Shown here piece after piece: positions 32,078-39,185 of a DNA stretch of 64,000 nucleotides. The notes beneath the pieces are model-generated. The model worked only from the letters and a program-made list of their open reading frames with translations. It did not search any database and was not told where the DNA came from. The stretch covers positions 248,001 to 312,000 of the forward strand of contig NZ_CBDDGH010000005.1 in the NCBI RefSeq assembly GCF_965227725.1. The letters are read 5' to 3'. Every line of letters starts with the position of its first letter. Within the stretch, counting starts at the first letter, position 1. The translations under genes were made by a program, and so were the position numbers. The stretch is from Shimia sp965227725 (GTDB lineage: Bacteria > Pseudomonadota > Alphaproteobacteria > Rhodobacterales > Rhodobacteraceae).

Positions 32078-33265
32078 TCAGCCCAGCCGCGCCTTGAGCA
32101 CGCGCAGCATATTCTCCCCCATGACCTTGCGGATTTGTGCTTCGCTCAGACCTACCTCAATCAGCGCGTGGGTCAGCGCGACGAGTTGGGATGTGTCAAA
32201 AGCCGTGGCGACCGAACCGTCATAATCTGAGCCCAGCGACACGTGGTCTTCTCCAAGCAGGTCCACCGCTGCTTTCACGGTTTTGGCCACCCCGGCAGGG
32301 CTGTCATCGCAGGTCACATCTGCCCAATAGCCGATCCCCACAACGCCGCCGCCATCCGCCGCGCCATTGGCCACGATCGCCTGCATCAGCGTGTCTTCAT
32401 AGTTCCGCTTCACGGGGCAATTTCCGTAAATACCGGTGTGGCTGACGATCAGGGGAATGTCGGTCAGCGCGATGACCTCTTCTGCCACTTTCGGGCTGGA
32501 ATGGGCGAGATCAAGCACCAGATTGCGCTCTGTGATGGCGCTGACCACCTCGCGGCCAAAATCGGTCAGCCCTTTGTTGCCAATCCCGTGCAGGGAGCCA
32601 CCCAGCGCGTTGTCAAAGAAGTGCTGCAGGCCAATCACGCGGTAGCCTTCGTCCTGCAGTCTTTGCAGGTTGGCGATATCGCCCTCCAGCGGGTGCGCCC
32701 CTTCGATGCCCAGCATACCGCCAACAACCGTCTGCCCCGCGTCGCGGTCCGCAAGCAGCGCGTCGATGTCGGCGCTGCTGCGCAGGATGCGCAGTTGCCC
32801 ACCAGATGCTGCCTCCGCCTTTTGCAGGCGCTCCGCCTGATAGACCGCGCGCTCAAAGATCGAATCCCAGGTGCGCGCAGGCCAGAGCTGGCCAACTGCC
32901 AACAGCGTGATGTTATCGCGCGCATCTGCCGAGTTTTCCTCATAGTTTTGCCCGGCCGGAGATTTGGTCACTGCGGTGAACACCTGCAGCGCCACATTGC
33001 CCTCAATCAGGCGAGGCAGGTCCACATGGCCGCGATCCGCGCGGTCCAGAACATCGCGTTTCCAGAGCAGCGTGTCAGCATGCCAGTCGCCAATGATGAG
33101 ATCACCGTGCAATCTGCGCGCAACATCGCTGACCGGAAAACCGCCCTCGCTGGTGATCGCGTTGCGGGATCTTTCCACATGCCCCGGAGCCACGATCAAA
33201 AACGCAGCCACCGCCACAACCAAAGTCAAAAGCAGCCTGCCCAGCCATTTGCCGAATGTGCGCAT
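32078..33265 (-). CDS. Membrane dipeptidase (M19 family), membrane-anchored
   Basis: Zinc dipeptidase of the renal dipeptidase family. 395 residues. An N-terminal transmembrane anchor (WLGRLLLTLVVAVAAFLIVA) precedes the domain. Metal and active-site motifs are LIIGDWHADTLLW, GMLGIEGAHPLEGD, IGLQHFFDNALGGS, LVLDLAHSSPKVAEE, PLIVSHTGIYG and HVSLGSDYDGSVATAFD. ATG 33265 follows GGGGGAG. The open frame to 33403 upstream is not coding-like. It diverges from the zinc-finger gene. Confidence 0.88.
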   Translation of the reverse strand: MRTFGKWLGRLLLTLVVAVAAFLIVAPGHVERSRNAITSEGGFPVSDVARRLHGDLIIGDWHADTLLWKRDVLDRADRGHVDLPRLIEGNVALQVFTAVTKSPAGQNYEENSADARDNITLLAVGQLWPARTWDSIFERAVYQAERLQKAEAASGGQLRILRSSADIDALLADRDAGQTVVGGMLGIEGAHPLEGDIANLQRLQDEGYRVIGLQHFFDNALGGSLHGIGNKGLTDFGREVVSAITERNLVLDLAHSSPKVAEEVIALTDIPLIVSHTGIYGNCPVKRNYEDTLMQAIVANGAADGGGVVGIGYWADVTCDDSPAGVAKTVKAAVDLLGEDHVSLGSDYDGSVATAFDTSQLVALTHALIEVGLSEAQIRKVMGENMLRVLKARLG

Positions 33266-33403
33266 ATGTTCTCCCCCGATGCACCCTTGTCTTGTGCAGA
33301 GCCTAGGCCGGAAAGGGGGCAGTCTCAAAGCTTTACGTCGGGGCGGGGCGTTGCCCCTTGCCGGTGGTGTGCTTAGATTGGGGGAAGGGCAAAGGAGGAT
33401 CAC

Positions 33404-33673
33404 ATGGCTGGTGGTTGGGCAAAAGATGGCGCGGTGAGCGAACAGATCGAGGCCAGCATCAACGATGAGCTGGCCCGTCTTCAGGCGCAGCGTCAGCCGG
33501 TGGGCGAGAGCCTCAGGTTCTGCGCGGAATGCGAGGAAGAAATCCCCGAAGCACGCCGCCTCGCGCGACCCGGCGTGAAGCTCTGCATTGAATGTCAGCA
33601 GGAGCGCGACAGCGCCTATCAGGCCCGTGGCGGCATCAACCGGCGCGGCTCCAAAGACAGCCAGTTGAAGTGA
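33404..33673 (+). CDS. DksA/TraR-type C4 zinc-finger protein
   Basis: 89-residue short DksA/TraR-family protein (YbiI-like), without the long coiled-coil of DksA. Zinc finger: RFCAECEEEIPEARRLARPG and VKLCIECQQERD, giving C-x2-C-x17-C-x2-C. The N-terminus (SEQIEASINDELARLQAQRQ) is helical. A perfect AAAGGAGG ribosome binding site precedes the ATG. The flavodoxin-like gene follows after 10 nt, so the two are probably one operon. A role in RNA polymerase regulation is inferred only. Confidence 0.85.
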   Translation: MAGGWAKDGAVSEQIEASINDELARLQAQRQPVGESLRFCAECEEEIPEARRLARPGVKLCIECQQERDSAYQARGGINRRGSKDSQLK

Positions 33674-33683
33674 GACCTCTCTG

Positions 33684-34166
33684 ATGAGCTTGCTGATTGT
33701 CTATCACTCCCGCACCGGCGGCAGTCGTCAGATGGCCGAAGCCGCCTTTGCCGCCGCGCAGGCGGAGGGCGCAGCGCATTTGCTGCGGGCAGAAGACGCC
33801 CAGCCGGAAGATCTGTTGGCCGCCACGGGCTATCTCTTTTGCGCGCCGGAAAACCTCGCAACGCTCTCGGGCGCAATGAAGGAGTTCTTTGATCGGTGCT
33901 ACTACCCAGTTCTGGGGCAGATCGAGGGGCGGCCTTATGCGCAGATGATTTGTGCCGGATCAGACGGCGCAGGTGCCGCGCGGCAACTGGCACGCATTGC
34001 CACGGGCTGGCGGCTCAAGGAGGTGCAGCCCGCGCTGATTGTCTGCACCCATGCGCAGACGCCGGAGGCGATCCTGGCTGAGAAAACTCTTTCCGAGGCG
34101 GAGCTGGCCCCCTGCGCTGACCTTGGCGCCGCGCTTTCTGCCGGACTGGCGCTTGGGGTGTTCTGA
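33684..34166 (+). CDS. Flavodoxin-like / NAD(P)H-dependent oxidoreductase
   Basis: 160-residue flavodoxin-fold protein. The N-terminus MSLLIVYHSRTGGSRQMAEA is the FMN phosphate-binding loop (H-S-R-T-G-G-S-R). A further FMN-side element is GYLFCAPENLATLSGAMKEFFDRCYYPVLGQ. The ATG is 10 nt after the zinc-finger gene. Redox partner unknown. Confidence 0.8.
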   Translation: MSLLIVYHSRTGGSRQMAEAAFAAAQAEGAAHLLRAEDAQPEDLLAATGYLFCAPENLATLSGAMKEFFDRCYYPVLGQIEGRPYAQMICAGSDGAGAARQLARIATGWRLKEVQPALIVCTHAQTPEAILAEKTLSEAELAPCADLGAALSAGLALGVF

Positions 34167-34269
34167 GGCACGCGACCGCTTGCGGCTCGGCATCGCTTTG
34201 CTGATGCAGATTTGGTGAAACGCGCGCGGCAGTGTACCATGTCCCTTATTTGTTTATGGGATTTTGGGT

Positions 34270-34731
34270 ATGTTTCTGTTTTATTTCCCCAAAAAGGCCG
34301 CGCTTTTTGCGCTTGCCTTACTTCTCGCCGCTTGCACCAATTACGCTGATTATTCGCTGCAAGCCTACACCTACGCCACCGAGGCCAAGGCCAAAACGCT
34401 CAAACTGGTGAGCAAAGCCAACGGCAGCTACAGCGCCAATCGGGCGGCCGCTGAGGCGTTGTTGCTGGATATGGACGTGGCTTATGAGTTTGCCAACGGC
34501 ATTGAGAACAACGAAGAAGCCGCTGATATCTGGGATAAATTGCGCGATCCCGATGGCAATCTGGTGGGCGGTTTTCTCACCGCTTGGCGCACAGAGTTCC
34601 CCGGCGGCGTGAGTGCAGACAGTGCATTCATCACTGAGTTCAAAAAGAACATCACCTTCAGCTTTGACCGCCTGATCTGTTTGGAAGCGAACAAAGGCCA
34701 AGCCACCGCTTGCGCCGACATCGAACAGTAA
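34270..34731 (+). CDS. Putative lipoprotein
   Basis: 153-residue exported protein of unknown function. Signal: MFLFYFPKKAALFALALLLAAC with an LAAC lipobox near residue 22. The mature part is helical (YSLQAYTYATEAKAKTLKLV, NRAAAEALLLDMDVAYEFANG) with two further Cys near the end (RLICLEANK, TACADIEQ). A TTG at 34264 is also in frame. It is followed after 24 nt by a small helical protein with a strong ribosome binding site, suggesting an operon. Confidence 0.7.
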   Translation: MFLFYFPKKAALFALALLLAACTNYADYSLQAYTYATEAKAKTLKLVSKANGSYSANRAAAEALLLDMDVAYEFANGIENNEEAADIWDKLRDPDGNLVGGFLTAWRTEFPGGVSADSAFITEFKKNITFSFDRLICLEANKGQATACADIEQ

Positions 34732-34755
34732 CGCCCGCGGGCAAGGAGAGAGATC

Positions 34756-35076
34756 ATGGACACAGACGCGATATTAGACGCGATCCAGGACGGATTGGCG
34801 GACCTGGTCAAAAACGCCGCCAAGACCTTTGCCAATGAGGCGGAACGGGATTTGAAAGCCTTTGTGAAAGAGTCCGAGGAAGACATCCGCCGCTATGCAA
34901 AGCTCTTTGCGGAAGGGAAGCTCTCCGAGTTTGAGCTGAAGTTCCTGATGAAGATGAAAGCCGACAACGCAGAACTCTTGGCTATATCCGCCAAGGGCAT
35001 CGCGCGCGCGCGGGTCAAACACCTGATGAACAGCATGAAAGACCTGATTGTCAGCACGATTTTGGCGGCGGTCTGA
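34756..35076 (+). CDS. Small helical charged protein
   Basis: 106-residue protein with no recognised domain: MDTDAILDAIQDGLADLVKN, FANEAERDLKAFVKESEEDI, KLSEFELKFLMKMKADNAEL, then a hydrophobic end (MNSMKDLIVSTILAAV). Heptad-like charge patterning suggests an amphipathic helical bundle. AAGGAGAGAG precedes the ATG. It is likely co-transcribed with the upstream lipoprotein, which could anchor it, although it has no signal peptide itself. Confidence 0.7.
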   Translation: MDTDAILDAIQDGLADLVKNAAKTFANEAERDLKAFVKESEEDIRRYAKLFAEGKLSEFELKFLMKMKADNAELLAISAKGIARARVKHLMNSMKDLIVSTILAAV

Positions 35077-35083
35077 AACGAAA

Positions 35084-35110
35084 AAAAACCGGAGCAGGGG
35101 CTCCGGTTTC
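35084..35110 (+). terminator. Terminator after the lipoprotein/helical-protein pair
   Basis: AACCGGAGC-AGG-GGCTCCGGTTT stem, 8 nt after the stop; the downstream T-run is short. Confidence 0.65.
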
Positions 35111-35167
35111 TCAGCGTGAATTAGGGATGTACCCCAGTCAGTATTGGGGCTCTGCCCGTTCGAAGCT

Positions 35168-35190
35168 CAAACCGTCCACTGGACGGTTTG
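35168..35190. repeat. 23-bp near-perfect palindrome
   Basis: CAAACCGTCCA and TGGACGGTTTG flank a single C. It lies just past the pepF 3' end, with a smaller CCCCA-N9-TGGGG repeat at about 35132-35150. No T-run follows on either strand, so it is not a clear terminator. Confidence 0.6.
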
Positions 35191-35213
35191 CCGGTCGGGG
35201 ACCGGGCCGCTTC

Positions 35214-37031
35214 TCACTCCATCGCTTCCAGCTCGTCGATCATGGACGAAATCATCGACAGGCCCTTGTCCCAGAACTTGGGATCAGAGGCATCCAGACC
35301 GAAAGGCGCCAGCAGTTCTTTGTGATGTTTGGAGCCACCTGCCTTGAGCATGTCAAAATACTTGTCCTCAAAGCCTTCGTCCCCTTCCGCGTAAACCGCA
35401 TAGAGCGCGTTTACGAGGCCGTCACCAAAGGCGTAGGCGTAGACATAGAAGGGCGAATGCACGAAGTGCGGGATATAGGCCCAGAAGGTCTCATAACCTT
35501 CCATGAAGTCGAAGGCTTCGCCGAGGCTTTCCGCCTGCACCGACATCCAGATCGCATTGATGTCTTCCGGGGTCAGCTCGCTTTCACGACGGGCGGCGTG
35601 CAGTTTGCATTCAAAGTCATAGAAGGCAATCTGGCGCACAACCGTGTTGATCATGTCCTCAACCTTGCCCGCCAGCAGGATCTTGCGCTGCTCCTGGGTT
35701 TCGGCCTTATCCAGCATCGCGCGGAAGGTCAGCATTTCGCCAAAGACAGAGGCGGTCTCCGCCAGTGTCAGCGGGGTGGAGGAGAGCATCTCGCCCTGTT
35801 CCGCCGCGAGCACCTGATGCACGCCGTGGCCCAGCTCATGCGCCAGCGTCATCACGTCGCGCGGTTTGCCCAGATAGTTCAGCATCACATAGGGGTGCAC
35901 GCTGGTCACGGTGGGATGCGCAAAAGCCCCCGGTGCCTTGCCCGGCTTCACGCCCGCATCAATCCAGCCTTTGGTGAAGAACGGCTCTGCAATCTCGCCC
36001 ATGCGCGGATCAAAGGCGTTATAGGCGTCCATCACGGTTTTCTGCGCAGTGGCCCAATCCACGGTGGAGGGATCTTCCATCGGCAGCGGCGCGTTGCGGT
36101 CCCAGACCTGCATGCGGTCCAGACCCAGCCATTTGCGCTTCAGCTCATAATAGCGGTGGCTGAGTTTGGGGTAGGCGGCCACGACCGCGTCGCGCAGCGC
36201 TTCAACCACCTCGGGTTCCACATCATTGGAGAGGTGACGGCCTGTCTGCGCGCTTGGCATGTTGCGCCAACGGTCGAGCACTTCCTTTTCCTTGGCGGCA
36301 GTGTTGTGCACGCGGGAGAAAATCTTGATGTTGTCGTTGAAAACCCGCGCCAATTCATGCGCTGCGGCTTCCCGCTTTTGGCGATCCGGATCGGTCAGGA
36401 AGTTCAGCGTGCCTTCGATGTTGTACTCTTCGCCAAGCACGTCAAAGGTCAGACCGGCAATGGTTTCGTCAAACAGGCGCTCCCAAGCGTCGCCGACAAC
36501 ACCCAGATCGTGCAGGAATTTCTCCAACTCATCAGAGAGCTGGTGCGGCTTCATTGCGCGAATGCGGCGGAAGACCGGTTCATAGCGCGCCAGCTCTTCG
36601 TTTTCTGCAAAGGCTGCGGCCAGCGTGTCATCTTCGATCCGGTTCAGTTCCAGCGTAAAGAACACCAGAGGCGTGGAGAAATTGGTCAGCTTCTCCTGCA
36701 TATTCGCCATGAACTGCGCGCGTTCTGCATCGGTGGTCAGCTGATAGTAGCGCAGACCCGCATAAGACATGATGCGGCCGGAGATCTGAGAGATTTTCTC
36801 GTTGCGCTGCACACAGGTGAGCAGGTCAGTCGCGGAAAGCCCGGCAAGCTTGCCCTCATAATCGGCGGCAAAGGCGGCGCATTCGCCCTCAAGCCACTCC
36901 AGATCCGCTATCAGCTCCGGCGCGTCGTCCCCCGCGTAAAGATCGCTCAGATCCCATTCGGGCAGGTCGCCGAATTCTTGCGTGCCAGAAGACGCATTGG
37001 CATCACGGACGGGAAACGGAAGGTTCAGCAT
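35214..37031 (-). CDS. pepF: Oligoendopeptidase F (M3 family)
   Basis: Zinc oligopeptidase acting on cytoplasmic peptides. 605 residues from MLNLPFPVRDANASSGTQEFG; the start is fixed by AAGGTG upstream and family length. The zinc motif is MTLAHELGHGVHQ. The M3 C-terminal signature is also visible (YDFECKLHAARRESELTPED, FVHSPFYVYAYAFGDGLVNALYA). The frame is open to 37181, but that extension runs into the dispersed repeat. Confidence 0.93.
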   Translation of the reverse strand: MLNLPFPVRDANASSGTQEFGDLPEWDLSDLYAGDDAPELIADLEWLEGECAAFAADYEGKLAGLSATDLLTCVQRNEKISQISGRIMSYAGLRYYQLTTDAERAQFMANMQEKLTNFSTPLVFFTLELNRIEDDTLAAAFAENEELARYEPVFRRIRAMKPHQLSDELEKFLHDLGVVGDAWERLFDETIAGLTFDVLGEEYNIEGTLNFLTDPDRQKREAAAHELARVFNDNIKIFSRVHNTAAKEKEVLDRWRNMPSAQTGRHLSNDVEPEVVEALRDAVVAAYPKLSHRYYELKRKWLGLDRMQVWDRNAPLPMEDPSTVDWATAQKTVMDAYNAFDPRMGEIAEPFFTKGWIDAGVKPGKAPGAFAHPTVTSVHPYVMLNYLGKPRDVMTLAHELGHGVHQVLAAEQGEMLSSTPLTLAETASVFGEMLTFRAMLDKAETQEQRKILLAGKVEDMINTVVRQIAFYDFECKLHAARRESELTPEDINAIWMSVQAESLGEAFDFMEGYETFWAYIPHFVHSPFYVYAYAFGDGLVNALYAVYAEGDEGFEDKYFDMLKAGGSKHHKELLAPFGLDASDPKFWDKGLSMISSMIDELEAME

Positions 37032-37139
37032 GAAAGCACCTTGTGTTGTGAATAACTGTTGTCGCTCAGATAGGCAGAGCGGCGGGGGAGGTTCAAGGGG
37101 CAGCAGCGATGGGCGCGCGTTTACGACGCCCGCAAAGTG

Positions 37140-37212
37140 AGAGGGGCCAGCCCCTCTGTCACAGCAAGCTGTGCCATTCACCCCGGGATATTTTGCGAAT
37201 GAGAAAAGGCTG
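37140..37212 (+). repeat. Dispersed two-hairpin repeat, copy C
   Basis: Hairpin 1 GAGGGGCCAGCCCCTC (37140-37155), hairpin 2 CACAGC-AA-GCTGTG (37159-37172), tail CACCCCGGGATATTTTGCG then GAATGAGAAAAGGCTGG. It lies between the lysophospholipase-like gene and pepF. Confidence 0.85.
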
Positions 37213-37220
37213 GCTGGCGC

Positions 37221-38171
37221 TTAGCTGTGTTCGGCAAAGAAGGCGGCGCAGTCATCAAAGATGCGATTGCGGCTTTCCGGCACTTCCATCAACACCTCGT
37301 GTTCTCCGGCAGGTACGATATCCAGCGTGCCGTTGGGCCAGCGGCGCATGCGGTCGTGAATGGCGCTGGTGTCCACGATCTGCTCATCCGCCCCAAGGAA
37401 GGTGAGGCACGGCGTGTCAGGAGAGGCTTTTTTCTCAAGCTTGCGGCATTCCATCAGCGCCTCATAGACCCAGCGCAGGCTGGGGCCGGCCAGTGAGAGG
37501 TCGGGATGATCCGTCATCTGGCGCTGCATATAGGCATACATGCCCGCGTCCTTGGTCAAAGCGTTGCCGTCAAAATCTTGGTCCAGCACGTAGGTTGTGT
37601 CGCTGGTGCCCGGTGAAATCATCTGGTCAAAGCCAAAGACTTTGGAGAGCGCGCTGGTGACCCAAGCGGTTGGGCGCATGGTGGGGGAAAGATGAATGCC
37701 CCACATCGGTCCGGAGAAGACCGCCGACTTCACCGGCAAGCCGTCATAGATCGCGCGCAGCCCGATGCAGCCGCCCATGGAGTGGCCGACCAAATGATAG
37801 GGTTTGGGAAGATCCAGCGCCGCGACAGCTGCCATCACGGCGGCGACGTCGCGTTGAAAATCATCAAAGTGGCCAACATATCCGGCGATCGGATTTTTGA
37901 TCAGGCGATCGGCCAGACCCTGACCGCGCCAGTCAATGGCGATCATTTCATAACCGCGCGCGCCAAAATCTGCGGCCGCGCGGCCATATTTTTCCACATA
38001 TTCGGTGCGGCCGGGAAACAGCAACACCGTGCCCTTGGTCGGGCCAGCGGCCGCTTCGCGCTGCCAATGGGCAAAGCGCAAGCGCACCCCGTCTTCTGCT
38101 TTGACCCAATAGGCATGTGCCTCAGAGCCTTCGGCAACGTCATGATAAAATGGGGCGCGCTGCAAACTCAT
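37221..38171 (-). CDS. Alpha/beta hydrolase (lysophospholipase-like)
   Basis: 316-residue serine hydrolase similar to bacterial lysophospholipase PldB/monoacylglycerol lipase types. Landmarks: VLLFPGRTEYVEKYGRAA, IDWRGQGLADR, nucleophile elbow HLVGHSMGGCIGLRA (Ser in GHSMG), acid region LTFLGADEQIVD, and catalytic His in VPAGEHEVLMEV. The start shares one base with the SCP2 gene stop (TGATG), so the two are translationally coupled. Confidence 0.88.
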   Translation of the reverse strand: MSLQRAPFYHDVAEGSEAHAYWVKAEDGVRLRFAHWQREAAAGPTKGTVLLFPGRTEYVEKYGRAAADFGARGYEMIAIDWRGQGLADRLIKNPIAGYVGHFDDFQRDVAAVMAAVAALDLPKPYHLVGHSMGGCIGLRAIYDGLPVKSAVFSGPMWGIHLSPTMRPTAWVTSALSKVFGFDQMISPGTSDTTYVLDQDFDGNALTKDAGMYAYMQRQMTDHPDLSLAGPSLRWVYEALMECRKLEKKASPDTPCLTFLGADEQIVDTSAIHDRMRRWPNGTLDIVPAGEHEVLMEVPESRNRIFDDCAAFFAEHS

Positions 38172-38461
38172 CAGGACAGAACGCCGCCCAGTTTCATGGC
38201 GGCACCCATGTCGCCGTCAATCGCCAGCTTGCCGGACATGAAAGCGGCGGTTGGGTTCAACTCACCTTCGAGGATGGCCTGGAATGTTTCCACATCCGCG
38301 GTCATGGTCACATCAGCGTCTTCGTCGCCTGCGCGCACGCCGTCCGCGTCGATGATGATGGCGCCTTCGCCTTCGATGGCAAATTTGGCGGAGCCGTCAA
38401 AGCTCTCACCACCGAGTTTTTCGGTCAGGGCGGTCACTGCGGCAGTTACGATATCGCTCAT
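38171..38461 (-). CDS. SCP2 sterol-transfer family protein
   Basis: 96-residue lipid-binding SCP2 protein: VTALTEKLGGESFDGSAKFA, IEGEGAIIIDADGVRAGDED, ADVTMTADVETFQAILEGEL, AFMSGKLAIDGDMGAAMKLG. Members bind fatty acyl or sterol-like lipids. First gene of a two-gene operon with the lysophospholipase-like hydrolase, suggesting joint lipid handling (inference). Confidence 0.9.
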   Translation of the reverse strand: MSDIVTAAVTALTEKLGGESFDGSAKFAIEGEGAIIIDADGVRAGDEDADVTMTADVETFQAILEGELNPTAAFMSGKLAIDGDMGAAMKLGGVLS

Positions 38462-38531
38462 CTGCTTGATCCTTCACTTTGTTGTGCACATCTTGGGAAT
38501 CACATGTGCAAGGGCTACAATAATTTACGTT

Positions 38532-39146
38532 ATGGTCAACTTACCGAGTCGTCTCAAACTTATCGTCGCGGCAATTCCTATCGCAATGGGGATTTTGCAA
38601 CCCGTGATTGCCGCAGGGCCGGCACAGGCGCAGGACGCGGCTGAAAGCGCTGCCCAGCAGGCGGCGGACACGCAGGATGTGGGCGCTTTGCTGGCTGCCT
38701 TGGCGGATGCCGACCCCGGCGAGGCAGACCGTCTGGCGGGACAAATCCGCCACATCTGGGATGCCTCAGGCTCCGCCAGTGCCGATTATTTGCTGCGCCG
38801 CACCCGCAAAGCCATCGAGGTTGAGGATCTGCAGGCGGCTCTGGCCCATGCGACAGCGCTGACAGATCATGCGCCGGAATTCGCCCAGGGCTGGGCCGAG
38901 CGCGCGCGCACCTTCTATGCGCTGGATCTTTACGGGCCTGCGATCAGCGATCTGGAGCATGTTCTGGCTCTCAATCCGCAGCATTTTGATGCGATCATGG
39001 GGCTGGCGGTAATGCTGGATCAGATGGGCAAGCCGGAAGACGCCTATGAGGCCTATCTGCAGGTCAAGGCTATACATCCCCATCAGGCAGGCCTAACAGA
39101 GGCCTTGGAGCGACTCGAGCCGCAGGTGCGCGGCAAATCGCTCTAA
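38532..39146 (+). CDS. Exported TPR-repeat protein
   Basis: 204-residue periplasmic protein. Signal peptide LKLIVAAIPIAMGILQPVIA, cleaved near AAGPAQA. The mature part begins AQDAAESAAQQAADTQDVGAL and carries TPR-like helices: AHATALTDHAPEFAQGWAER, DLYGPAISDLEHVLALNPQH and GLAVMLDQMGKPEDAYEAYL. ATG 38532 has no strong ribosome binding site; the open frame runs far upstream over the neighbours and is shadow. It lies 39 nt before the SUV3-like helicase gene. Confidence 0.82.
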   Translation: MVNLPSRLKLIVAAIPIAMGILQPVIAAGPAQAQDAAESAAQQAADTQDVGALLAALADADPGEADRLAGQIRHIWDASGSASADYLLRRTRKAIEVEDLQAALAHATALTDHAPEFAQGWAERARTFYALDLYGPAISDLEHVLALNPQHFDAIMGLAVMLDQMGKPEDAYEAYLQVKAIHPHQAGLTEALERLEPQVRGKSL

Positions 39147-39185
39147 GCAAGATCAGACGACCACGACCAAGAGCTAGGCAAAGAT

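Noticed and set aside
37692..39146. 484-codon frame covering the TPR gene and its upstream region
   Set aside because: The first 280 codons run over the antisense of the lysophospholipase-like and SCP2 genes; the signal peptide at 38532 marks the true start.
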